Shown: in pieces, positions 7,283 through 14,061 of the stretch | Position numbering within the stretch: the stretch's first letter is position 1 | How the letters are laid out: each line of letters opens with the position of its first letter | Position numbers and translations under genes: made by a program | Source of the DNA: Acidobacteriaceae bacterium | Lineage (GTDB): Bacteria; Acidobacteriota; Terriglobia; Terriglobales; Acidobacteriaceae | Assembly: GCA_003151875.1 (NCBI GenBank) | Contig: PLYW01000305.1 | Span: 28,531-45,453 of the forward strand | Length of the DNA: 16,923 nucleotides | Reading direction: 5' to 3' | Notes under the pieces: generated by a model | What the model saw: the letters and a program-made list of their open reading frames with translations, nothing else | Told to the model about the DNA's origin: nothing | Databases searched by the model: none

Positions 7283-8833
7283 TCACGGCCTGTTACAACA
7301 GGTGTAAATCGACGCGTCACCGACCGATCGAACCAGCGTATATCCGTTGACGCTACGCGAGCTTTTGAGATCGTCTGCCATGCGTTGCAGCCTCGGAAGG
7401 TCCTCCCCAGTAACCGCCGGGAGGATTCGGCTACGCATGACGACGACCCGCGGTCTGTGAGCGGAAAAACCGGCCTCGATCTCGGCCGGCGAAAGGATAT
7501 GATACTTTACCCTCTGCTCCGAAGTCAGATCCTCTGAGATAGGCAGAGAAAAATCGTTTTCCAGTCCCGGAAGAGGATCTGCTTTGGTCTGGAAGATGTC
7601 CCCGGGCCAAAAGCTGGCCACAACTTCACCTGGGCTGGCAACTTGGTCAATGGCTTGCGACACCTCGATGATTCGTTGCAACCTCCAGTCACCTTTATCG
7701 TTGGCCCTCCGTATTCCCGGAATCCCATCACCAGTAATGAGATATCTACGAAAATCACCGGCAGAAGAAGCTATATAAATCCCTAACAGGGAAACACAGG
7801 CAACGATCGCAATCAGCCTTGCTCTCCTCGATTGCAATTCTGCAAACAAGTCCTTGACAACGCATACCGCACTTACGATCAGAAAGGGAACACAGAGAGA
7901 GAAGTATTGGATAGTAACGGGTGTAGGCAGGAGAGAAAGTAAACCAACGGCAACGGCGATCTCAAAGGCGAACCGCGGAACGTATTTTCGCCCGCGCATC
8001 GAAAAAACAAATCCTAAGCTAATGAAGAACAGGACGCTCCATTGCAGGCCATTGCCTTCCGGTCCACCTAGGAATACTTGAAGAGCAGTGACTAGCTTTT
8101 CTCCCCACCATCCTAGAAGGCCCGCGCTCGATCGGATCGCGTGGTATCGCAAGTTATCAAATAGGAATGCATCTGGTGATGGTAGGAATAAAAACAGGCA
8201 TGGGGCAACTCCGGCCGTCAAGCCGCCGAGGAACCAGAGAATTGATGCTACCTTGTTGCGCGTGTCAGAGTTGTTAAAGATCCACAGCAGAAACACGGGA
8301 GTAAGCAGAAGTAAGTAGGAACGAGCATCAACGCTCAAGCCAAACGATATCCCGCTGGCGGCGATGAGCCATCTCGGAGAGGTCGGGGAGATCCGGCTGA
8401 CAACTACATAAGCAGCGAACAGAAACAGCTCGGCCAGAGAAAAGGTTTTTACCACCGGGAACCAGGCGAAGATAAGAGTGCTTGACGCAAACATCACCAC
8501 GGCCGCGAGCCCGGCCACCCAGTTTCGCGTCTGCTCACAAACATGCTCATATAACAGAGTACCGAGGAGGGCCGTCAGCAATGCAGAAAACAGCTTTGCT
8601 GAGATCCAGGTCACTCCGGCGAACCTCATCCACAATGCATAGACGTAAGGCAAAAGCGGCGCCTGGGTATAAAAAAAGTCCAAATACGGCTTCTTATGCA
8701 TGAGGACCAGTCGCGACGCCAGCAGATAGAAACCCTCGTCCCCATCGACGAATCGATGCAGGGCGACAAAGGTGAAAAACACCACCTGGAGGACAAATAG
8801 AGGAACCAGTAGCAGCTTGGCGGCGCGCGTCAT
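7283..8833 (-). CDS. GT39-like (PMT_2) membrane glycosyltransferase, tandem paralogue B
   Basis: 516 residues. The N-terminus has a hydrophobic anchor and then RFVDGDEGFYLLASR (27-41) and DFFYTQAPLLPY (52-63). The D32-E33 pair and the conserved aromatic/Pro loop are typical of PMT_2/ArnT-type GT-C enzymes, which use polyprenyl-phosphate sugars on the periplasmic side. About ten further hydrophobic segments run to roughly residue 370, followed by a soluble C-terminal domain (SFWPGDIFQTKADP, YHILSPAEIE, RPRVVVMRSRI) ending ASIYTCCNRP. The start is ATG at 8833 because the paralogue aligns from its own first residue there. The same frame stays open upstream to about 9211, but only as an out-of-frame reading of the neighbour. 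Seven bases (CCACCTT) separate it from the stop of copy A, with no Shine-Dalgarno match, so translation probably depends on the upstream gene. Donor and acceptor sugars are unknown. Confidence 0.85.
   Translation of the reverse strand: MTRAAKLLLVPLFVLQVVFFTFVALHRFVDGDEGFYLLASRLVLMHKKPYLDFFYTQAPLLPYVYALWMRFAGVTWISAKLFSALLTALLGTLLYEHVCEQTRNWVAGLAAVVMFASSTLIFAWFPVVKTFSLAELFLFAAYVVVSRISPTSPRWLIAASGISFGLSVDARSYLLLLTPVFLLWIFNNSDTRNKVASILWFLGGLTAGVAPCLFLFLPSPDAFLFDNLRYHAIRSSAGLLGWWGEKLVTALQVFLGGPEGNGLQWSVLFFISLGFVFSMRGRKYVPRFAFEIAVAVGLLSLLPTPVTIQYFSLCVPFLIVSAVCVVKDLFAELQSRRARLIAIVACVSLLGIYIASSAGDFRRYLITGDGIPGIRRANDKGDWRLQRIIEVSQAIDQVASPGEVVASFWPGDIFQTKADPLPGLENDFSLPISEDLTSEQRVKYHILSPAEIEAGFSAHRPRVVVMRSRILPAVTGEDLPRLQRMADDLKSSRSVNGYTLVRSVGDASIYTCCNRP
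8331..8572 (-). repeat. Near-identical 242-bp tract inside paralogue B (pair of 9898-10139)
   Basis: By direct base-by-base reading, 8331-8572 and 9898-10139 differ at only 3 of 242 positions (T/C, G/A and A/C). The next ~90 bases towards the gene starts carry about 16 differences, and the part towards the 3' ends is more diverged still. The tract encodes roughly residues 88-167 of both proteins. Confidence 0.85.
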
Positions 8834-8840
8834 AAGGTGG

Positions 8841-10400
8841 TCACGGTTTGGAACAGCAGACGTAAATGGATGTTTCGCCGACTGCTCGAACCACAGTATA
8901 TCCGTCGGCGAGAAGCGAGCGCCTGAAAACTTCCGCCGTCCGCAACCCCTTAAGGTCGTCCCTGGTGGTAGCACGGAACGTGAAGATTTGGTTACGCAGC
9001 ACAACCACTCGTGGTCTATGAGCGGCAAAATCGGCTTCAATTTCAGCCGGAGAGAGGATGTGATATCGCGCCCTCTGTTCCGAGCTGAGTTTGTCCGCGA
9101 TAGGCGTGGCAAAATCATTCTCAAATCCAGGAAAGGAGTCTGTGTGTGTCTGGAAGATGTCCCCGGGCCAAAAGCTGGCGACAATTTCACCGGGACGGGC
9201 AATCTGGTCAACGGCCCGCGATACCTCCATGACTCGTTGCACCCTCCAGTCGCCCCTATCTAGAGCTCTTTCCACACCCCCGGGGACACCATCCCCGGTA
9301 AACAGAAATCTGCGGAAATCATCCACCGAGGAAGCAGAGTAGATCCCCAACAGGAAAACACAAGCGGCAGCCGCAATCAGCCTTGCTCGTCTCAATTCCA
9401 GCTCTGCAAACAAGTCGTTTACTACGCACACCGCACTTACTATAAGGAAGGGCATGCATAAACAAAAGTACTGGGGCCAAACAGGCGTGGGAAGAAGAGA
9501 AATTAAACCAATAGCGACGGCAATCTGAAAGGCGAACCTTGGGGAATATCTTCGCTTGTGAATGGAAAAGACAAATGCGACGCTGACGACGAATAGGAGG
9601 CTGGCCTGAATCGCGTTACTACCTTCCCATTTCAACAGGAACGATGCAACAATCGCCGCGAACTTTTCTTCCCAAAAACCAATCAGGCCGCTGTTCGACC
9701 GAAGCGCGTGGTATCCCATGTTATTGAACAGGAATGCATTCGGAGAGGAGAGGAACAAGTATAGCGACGGGAGAGTCCCAACGATTAAGCCGCCGAGAAA
9801 CCACAGAGTGGATGCTCGCCTCGCGCCCACGTCGGAGTTGCGAAAGATCCACCACAGGAACACCGGGGTGACCAGAAGCAAATAGGAGCGAGTATCTACG
9901 CTCAAGCCAAACGACATCCCGCTGGCGGCGATGAGCCATCTCGAAGAGGTCGGGGAGATCCGGCTGACAACTACATAAGCAGCGAACAGAAACAGCTCGG
10001 CCAGAGAAAAGGTTTTTACCACCGGGAACCAGGCGAAGATAAGAGTGCTTGACGCAAACATCACCCCGGCCGCGAGCCCGGCCACCCAGTTTCGCGTCTG
10101 CTCACAAACATGCTCATATAACAGAGTACCGAGGAGGGCGGTCAACAACGCGGAGAATATCTTTGCTGAGACCCAGGATACTCCAGTGAACTTCATCCAC
10201 AATGCATAGGCGTACGGCAAAAGCGGCGCCTGGGTATAAAAGAAGTCCAAATACGGTTTCTTGTGCATGAGCACCAGTCGCGACGCCAACAGGTAGAAGC
10301 CCTCGTCCCCATCGACGAATCGATGCAGGGCGACAAAGGTGAAAAACGCCACCTGAAGGGCAAGTAGAGGAACCAGTAGCAGCTTGGCGGCGCGCGTCAT
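8841..10400 (-). CDS. GT39-like (PMT_2) membrane glycosyltransferase, tandem paralogue A
   Basis: 519 residues, the upstream member of the tandem pair. The family features are the same as in paralogue B: RFVDGDEGFYLLASR (27-41, D32-E33 likely catalytic), DFFYTQAPLLPY (52-63), multiple membrane segments, and a C-terminal soluble domain with SFWPGDIFQTHTD and YHILSPAEIEADF, ending TSIYVCCSKP. The N-terminal ~250 residues are very close to paralogue B, while the middle membrane part (HALRSNSGLIGFWEEKF and beyond) differs clearly, so the pair may have diverged in acceptor or donor choice. The start is ATG at 10400; a consensus TATAAT lies just upstream, leaving a leader of only about 9 bases, and no Shine-Dalgarno sequence is visible (CCTTCCTT precedes the ATG). 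The gene is divergent from the pseudogene and rfb operon to the right. Confidence 0.87.
   Translation of the reverse strand: MTRAAKLLLVPLLALQVAFFTFVALHRFVDGDEGFYLLASRLVLMHKKPYLDFFYTQAPLLPYAYALWMKFTGVSWVSAKIFSALLTALLGTLLYEHVCEQTRNWVAGLAAGVMFASSTLIFAWFPVVKTFSLAELFLFAAYVVVSRISPTSSRWLIAASGMSFGLSVDTRSYLLLVTPVFLWWIFRNSDVGARRASTLWFLGGLIVGTLPSLYLFLSSPNAFLFNNMGYHALRSNSGLIGFWEEKFAAIVASFLLKWEGSNAIQASLLFVVSVAFVFSIHKRRYSPRFAFQIAVAIGLISLLPTPVWPQYFCLCMPFLIVSAVCVVNDLFAELELRRARLIAAAACVFLLGIYSASSVDDFRRFLFTGDGVPGGVERALDRGDWRVQRVMEVSRAVDQIARPGEIVASFWPGDIFQTHTDSFPGFENDFATPIADKLSSEQRARYHILSPAEIEADFAAHRPRVVVLRNQIFTFRATTRDDLKGLRTAEVFRRSLLADGYTVVRAVGETSIYVCCSKP
9898..10139 (-). repeat. Near-identical 242-bp tract inside paralogue A (pair of 8331-8572)
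   Basis: Partner of the 8331-8572 tract, in direct orientation, offset by 1567 bases, which equals the distance between the two start codons. The sharp fall in identity at both edges suggests gene conversion rather than simple recent duplication of the whole gene. Confidence 0.85.
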
Positions 10401-10415
10401 AAGGAAGGCTGAGCA

Positions 10416-10421
10416 ATTATA
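10416..10421 (-). promoter_or_regulatory. Consensus -10 element upstream of the GT39-like pair
   Basis: On the minus strand the bases read TATAAT exactly (10421-10416). The best -35-like hexamer, GTCACA, is 19 bases away and is weak. Transcription would start near 10409, only about 9 bases ahead of ATG 10400, implying a nearly leaderless transcript for both paralogues. Confidence 0.45.
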
Positions 10422-10483
10422 TTAGACGGGTACTGGCGACTGTGACACGGTCGAAAAAACAAGCGTGTTGAAAGGGACAATCC

Positions 10484-10832
10484 GTGCCCCACACGGCAAA
10501 TGCAACCTCCGAAGCAGCCCCGCCGGCCGTCACACTGCTCCGGCCCGTTTGGCCTGGTGGCACATGCGCAATGCCGCCTATCCTTTGCAACATCCCACCT
10601 TCCCCAGCGTAGATATCTATTCGTTCACCGCGGCAGGGCGGCCTTGGCTTGATCACGAATGGCGGTCAGAAGTCCTTCTTTTCTAGGCTCCAAGGCCATG
10701 GGACAGCGCGGCAGCTGGCAGTATATTTCGTCGCGCTGGTACTGATCTATGCCGGCGTTTATTACCGTTCCTGCCGCGCCGGCGCCGATTGCAAAGACGC
10801 CACCATCGCCACCGTGCTGGCTATTTTGTTGG
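10484..10832 (+). pseudogene. Frameshifted remnant of a GT-C-like membrane protein gene (paralogue of the gene at 16241)
   Basis: This relic aligns with the 5' part of the gene at 16241-16923 at roughly three quarters of bases. It begins at GTG 10484 with VPHTANATSEAAPPAV (compare VPTTPDSAPETATTAA) and lacks about 100 bases encoding the first membrane segment. In another frame it resumes with WWHMRNAAYPLQHPTFP and VDIYSF, then hits a stop at 10684-10686. It continues after a frameshift with LAVYFVALVLIYAGVYYRS and CRAGADCKDATIATVLAILL. Similarity ends abruptly near 10832. At least one deletion and two frame changes make it non-functional. It lies in the same direction as, and directly upstream of, the rfb operon. 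The remainder of 10401-10982 holds only the paralogue A promoter and the short open tail at 10833-10941. Confidence 0.8.
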
Positions 10833-10970
10833 AATCGTCTCCATCCCGCTGGTCTTCCACTCCAGCACACAGAGCGTGTTGTCCAGTTCGCCCCAAAGCT
10901 TCGATGAAGCAAATCTGTTGATGATTCCACGGAAAACCTGATATCTGTTCTAGAATTAGTTCCACGAATC

Positions 10971-10976
10971 GAGGAG
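10971..10976 (+). promoter_or_regulatory. Shine-Dalgarno GAGGAG deciding the TTG start of rfbF
   Basis: GAGGAG lies 6 bases before TTG 10983. The conserved protein begins exactly there (KVIILAGGRGTRL), so the non-ATG start is well supported. Confidence 0.75.
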
Positions 10977-10982
10977 CTGAGA

Positions 10983-11750
10983 TTGAAGGTCATTATTTTG
11001 GCAGGTGGACGAGGCACACGGCTGTCGGAGGAAACCGCCCTACGGCCCAAGCCAATGGTGGAGATCGGCGGATGGCCGATTTTGTGGCATATTATGCATA
11101 TTTATTCCGCCCATAATTTCAACGAATTCGTGATTGCGGCTGGGTACAAAGGCGAAGTGATCAAGCGGTACTTCCTGGACTTTTTCCTGCACCATAGCGA
11201 CTTGTCGATTGATCTTCAAGCTGGCACCTACGCGTGTAGTAATACCAACACTCCGCCGTGGCAAGTGCGCGTGGTTGATACTGGTGAAAACACTCTCACG
11301 GCTGGGCGACTTTCGCGACTGCGTCCGATCATAGGTGACAACCTATTCATGGTGACGTACGGCGACGGGGTCGCGGACATCGACATCACGGAATTGCTGA
11401 ACTTCCACCGTTCACATGGGAAACTCGCGACCGTGACAGCTGTGTGTCCGGCGGCGCGTTTTGGCGCGTTGATTCTCTCTGGGAACCAGGTGATCAGGTT
11501 CAGCGAAAAACCTGGAAACGAGGCACTCATTAACGGCGGGTTCTTTGTTTTCTCGCCAAAGGCGTTCGATTATTTTGGCGACGACCACACTTCGCTGGAG
11601 GGCGAACCACTCGAGCGACTCGCGGCGGATGGCCAACTGATGGCTTATCGTCACAACGGGTTTTGGCAACCGATGGACACGTTGCGCGACAGACAGCTGT
11701 TGGAGGACCTGTGGGCGCACGGCCATGCGCCATGGAAGGTGTGGCAATGA
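10983..11750 (+). CDS. rfbF: Glucose-1-phosphate cytidylyltransferase
   Basis: 255 residues, the usual length. It forms CDP-glucose from CTP and glucose-1-phosphate, the first step to CDP-3,6-dideoxyhexoses and related sugars. Visible: LAGGRGTRLSEET (6-18, nucleotide-binding signature), RPKPMVEIGG (21-30, with K23), the YGDGVADID metal-site block (126-134), FSEKP (173-177), NGGFFVF (184-190) and FWQPMDTLRD (227-236), all characteristic of RfbF. The start is TTG, with GAGGAG 6 bases upstream. First gene of a five-gene operon; its stop overlaps the next start by 4 bases (ATGA). No convincing promoter is seen in the ~40 bases upstream; TAGAAT at 10951 is a possible -10 element without a good -35. 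Confidence 0.95.
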   Translation: MKVIILAGGRGTRLSEETALRPKPMVEIGGWPILWHIMHIYSAHNFNEFVIAAGYKGEVIKRYFLDFFLHHSDLSIDLQAGTYACSNTNTPPWQVRVVDTGENTLTAGRLSRLRPIIGDNLFMVTYGDGVADIDITELLNFHRSHGKLATVTAVCPAARFGALILSGNQVIRFSEKPGNEALINGGFFVFSPKAFDYFGDDHTSLEGEPLERLAADGQLMAYRHNGFWQPMDTLRDRQLLEDLWAHGHAPWKVWQ

Positions 11751-12847
11751 CCAGCCTCGCTGAGTTCTATCGGGGCAAGCGTGTGCTACTTACCGGCCAC
11801 ACAGGTTTCAAGGGCTCATGGCTTGCTCTTTGGCTGACGAGAATGGGTGCTTTGGTAACGGGTTTTGCGCTGCTGCCGGAGCACGGAGAGCGTTCTCTCT
11901 TCTACGCGGCCGGTGTGGAATCGATGACGAAATCGCATATCGGAGACATACGGGATCGTGCGGCTATATTAGCGGTGGTTCGCGAATCGGATCCGGAGAT
12001 CGTTATCCACAATGCTGCTCAGGCACTCGTATGCCGTTCCTATGCCGATCCGTTCGGAACGTATGAAACAAACGTAATGGGCACGGTAAACGTGCTCGAA
12101 GCGGTTCGACAATCCAAGTCGGTTCGCTCTGCGGTGGTAGTGACGACAGACAAGTGCTACGAAAACCGCGAGTGGTATTGGGCCTATCGAGAAGTCGACC
12201 GCCTTGGGGGACACGATCCGTACAGTTCGAGCAAGGCATGTGCCGAGCTGGTTACGGCGAGTTATCGGTCTTCGTTCTTTGGAAAAGAAGATCAGCCCGC
12301 AACTTCCACGGTGCGCGCCGGAAATGCGATTGGCGGTGGCGACTGGGCGGAAGATCGGCTGGTTCCTGACATTGCTCGCGCCATCGCGTCGGGCCTTCCA
12401 GTTGCCATTCGGAACCCAACCTCGACACGTCCGTGGCAACACGTACTGGAGCCGCTGCGGGGTTACCTGATGCTCGCTCAGGCACAGTGGGGACGAAAAT
12501 CACTGGCCGGGGCCTGGAATTTTGGTCCCTCAGGAGCTGGTTTGACCGTGCAAGAGCTCGCTGCAAGAATGATCTCGTACTGGGGCTCCGGAACCATGGC
12601 GGTTCTGGATGAGGAGGCGCCAGCCCCTCATGAGGCGCACACCCTTCGACTGGACAACAGCAAGGCCGGGGTGGAGCTAGGGTGGAGACCAATACTTAGT
12701 TTTGACGAAAGCGTGCGAATGACGGCCGAGTGGTATCGCGCATACCTCGCCGACCCACGTGCGGGCGCCGACCTCACATTGAATCAGATCGAAACCTATG
12801 TAAATCGGCTGGCGACAGGCGTATCCGCTGCTGGAGGGTCGGATTGA
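11747..12847 (+). CDS. rfbG: CDP-glucose 4,6-dehydratase
   Basis: 366 residues. It converts CDP-glucose to CDP-4-keto-6-deoxyglucose with bound NAD+ in the cytoplasm. Visible features of this extended SDR family: LLTGHTGFKGSWL (14-26, nucleotide binding), HNAAQALVCRSY (88-99), TTDKCYEN (133-140, with the TDK catalytic residues) and the Y159-S-S-S-K163 pair. Later come RAGNAIGGGDWAEDRLVPD and TRPWQHVLEPL, a strongly conserved RfbG block. The chosen start is ATG 11747, overlapping the rfbF stop (ATGA), with GGAAGG 7 bases upstream; an in-frame ATG at 11732 would add five residues but has no better site. The product feeds RfbH, encoded next. Confidence 0.95.
   Translation: MTSLAEFYRGKRVLLTGHTGFKGSWLALWLTRMGALVTGFALLPEHGERSLFYAAGVESMTKSHIGDIRDRAAILAVVRESDPEIVIHNAAQALVCRSYADPFGTYETNVMGTVNVLEAVRQSKSVRSAVVVTTDKCYENREWYWAYREVDRLGGHDPYSSSKACAELVTASYRSSFFGKEDQPATSTVRAGNAIGGGDWAEDRLVPDIARAIASGLPVAIRNPTSTRPWQHVLEPLRGYLMLAQAQWGRKSLAGAWNFGPSGAGLTVQELAARMISYWGSGTMAVLDEEAPAPHEAHTLRLDNSKAGVELGWRPILSFDESVRMTAEWYRAYLADPRAGADLTLNQIETYVNRLATGVSAAGGSD
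12833..12838 (+). promoter_or_regulatory. Shine-Dalgarno GGAGGG deciding the TTG start of rfbH
   Basis: GGAGGG lies inside the end of rfbG, 5 bases before TTG 12844, which overlaps the rfbG stop as TTGA. The frame is open further upstream, but that part is an out-of-frame reading of rfbG. Confidence 0.7.
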
Positions 12848-14061
12848 AGATTCAGCAAGAATATATTCGCGTCCCATACGGGCAAACGGTACACGGAGAG
12901 GAGGAGATCTCCGCGGTTGTTAACGTTCTGCGTACCTCAACTCAGATGGGACCTCGGGTTGCCGAATTTGAGGACAAAGTTGCAGCGCTTTTCGCGAAGC
13001 GGCACGGCATTATGGTGAACTCCGGCTCTTCGGCGAACTACCTTGCTGTCGAGATATTGGGGCTCAAGAAGGGATCGGAAGTGATTACACCGGCCTTGAC
13101 CTTCTCGACCACGATTGCGCCGATCGTTCGTAACGGCCTCATCCCGGCGCTCGTCGATGTTGAGGAGGGCACATACAACATCGATGTGACGGCAATGGAG
13201 GAGGCGGTTACGGAGCATACCAGCGCGATCATGGTGCCATCCTTGATAGGAAATCTTCCGCAATGGGACGCCATCTGGGACCTGGCTAGCCGGAAGTCGC
13301 TGTTCGTCATTGAGGACTCAGCGGATACGCTTGGGGCGCGCCTGCGTGGCACGAGCACAGGCACTCGCTCCGACATCAGTACTACGAGCTTCTATGGCTC
13401 GCATGTCATCAACTGCGCCGGAAACGGCGGCATGCTTTGCCTGAATGAGGATGGATATGCGCGCCGGGCAAGATTGCTGCGGAGCTGGGGGCGAAGTTCC
13501 TCTTTGTTCGTTGATTCCGAAAAAATCGAGAACCGGTTCGAGTCGACTATCGATGGAGTTCCGTATGATGCGAAATTCGTGTTTGAAGAACTGGGCTATA
13601 ACCTTGAACCGTCCGAGTTGGGAGCCGCATTCGGATTGGTGCAGCTATCGAAGCTGAAGAAGAACATTCAGGCGAGGATCGAAAACTTCGCCCGTCACCT
13701 TGCATTCTTTGCGGCGTATGAGGATTGGTTCATACTTCCACGCCAGATTGCCGATAGCTACACCGGCTGGCTCGCATTCCCACTGACAGTCCGCGATGGT
13801 GCTCCGTTCCAGCGACGCGATCTGCAGGTGTTCCTAGAAAACCGGAATATTCAGACGCGTACGGTATTCACCGGCAACGTGTTACGCCAGCCTCTCATGA
13901 AGGGCGTCAATGTCGTAATCTCCGCGAAGGGATACAAAAATGCTGATGCCGTGATGAAGGGCGGGATCCTGATTGCATGCCACCATGGTTTGCAAGAAGA
14001 ACAGATTGAACACATGCACAGCTCATTCCGTGAGTTTGCAAAACAATACGGTCGTGTGTGA
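12844..14061 (+). CDS. rfbH: RfbH-like PLP/PMP-dependent sugar 3-dehydratase, lacking Fe-S cysteines
   Basis: 405 residues (classical RfbH/AscC about 437), DegT/DnrJ/EryC1/StrS fold. Expected to remove the C3 hydroxyl of CDP-4-keto-6-deoxyglucose. PLP-site features: NSGSSANYLAVE (59-70), ITPALTFSTTIAPI (81-94), VIEDSADTLG (155-164, D158 for the pyridine N) and SFYGSH (182-187). H187 occupies the position where aminotransferases have the Schiff-base Lys, the hallmark of 3-dehydratases (AscC, ColD). In AscC, residues after WGR carry Cys ligands of a [2Fe-2S] cluster. Here WGRSSSLF (215-222) has Ser, and the protein has only three Cys (191, 199, 379), none arranged as a cluster. Start TTG with GGAGGG. 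Overlaps rfbG and the next SDR gene by 4 bases. A ColD-like, cluster-free mechanism is my inference. Confidence 0.85.
   Translation: MKIQQEYIRVPYGQTVHGEEEISAVVNVLRTSTQMGPRVAEFEDKVAALFAKRHGIMVNSGSSANYLAVEILGLKKGSEVITPALTFSTTIAPIVRNGLIPALVDVEEGTYNIDVTAMEEAVTEHTSAIMVPSLIGNLPQWDAIWDLASRKSLFVIEDSADTLGARLRGTSTGTRSDISTTSFYGSHVINCAGNGGMLCLNEDGYARRARLLRSWGRSSSLFVDSEKIENRFESTIDGVPYDAKFVFEELGYNLEPSELGAAFGLVQLSKLKKNIQARIENFARHLAFFAAYEDWFILPRQIADSYTGWLAFPLTVRDGAPFQRRDLQVFLENRNIQTRTVFTGNVLRQPLMKGVNVVISAKGYKNADAVMKGGILIACHHGLQEEQIEHMHSSFREFAKQYGRV

Noticed and set aside
8834..9211. The frame of the GT39-like paralogue B stays open upstream and would give a 642-residue protein.
   Set aside because: The extra 126 residues are an out-of-frame reading of the 3' end of paralogue A, are low in family-like features, and both paralogues align from MTRAAKLLLVP, so ATG 8833 is the start.
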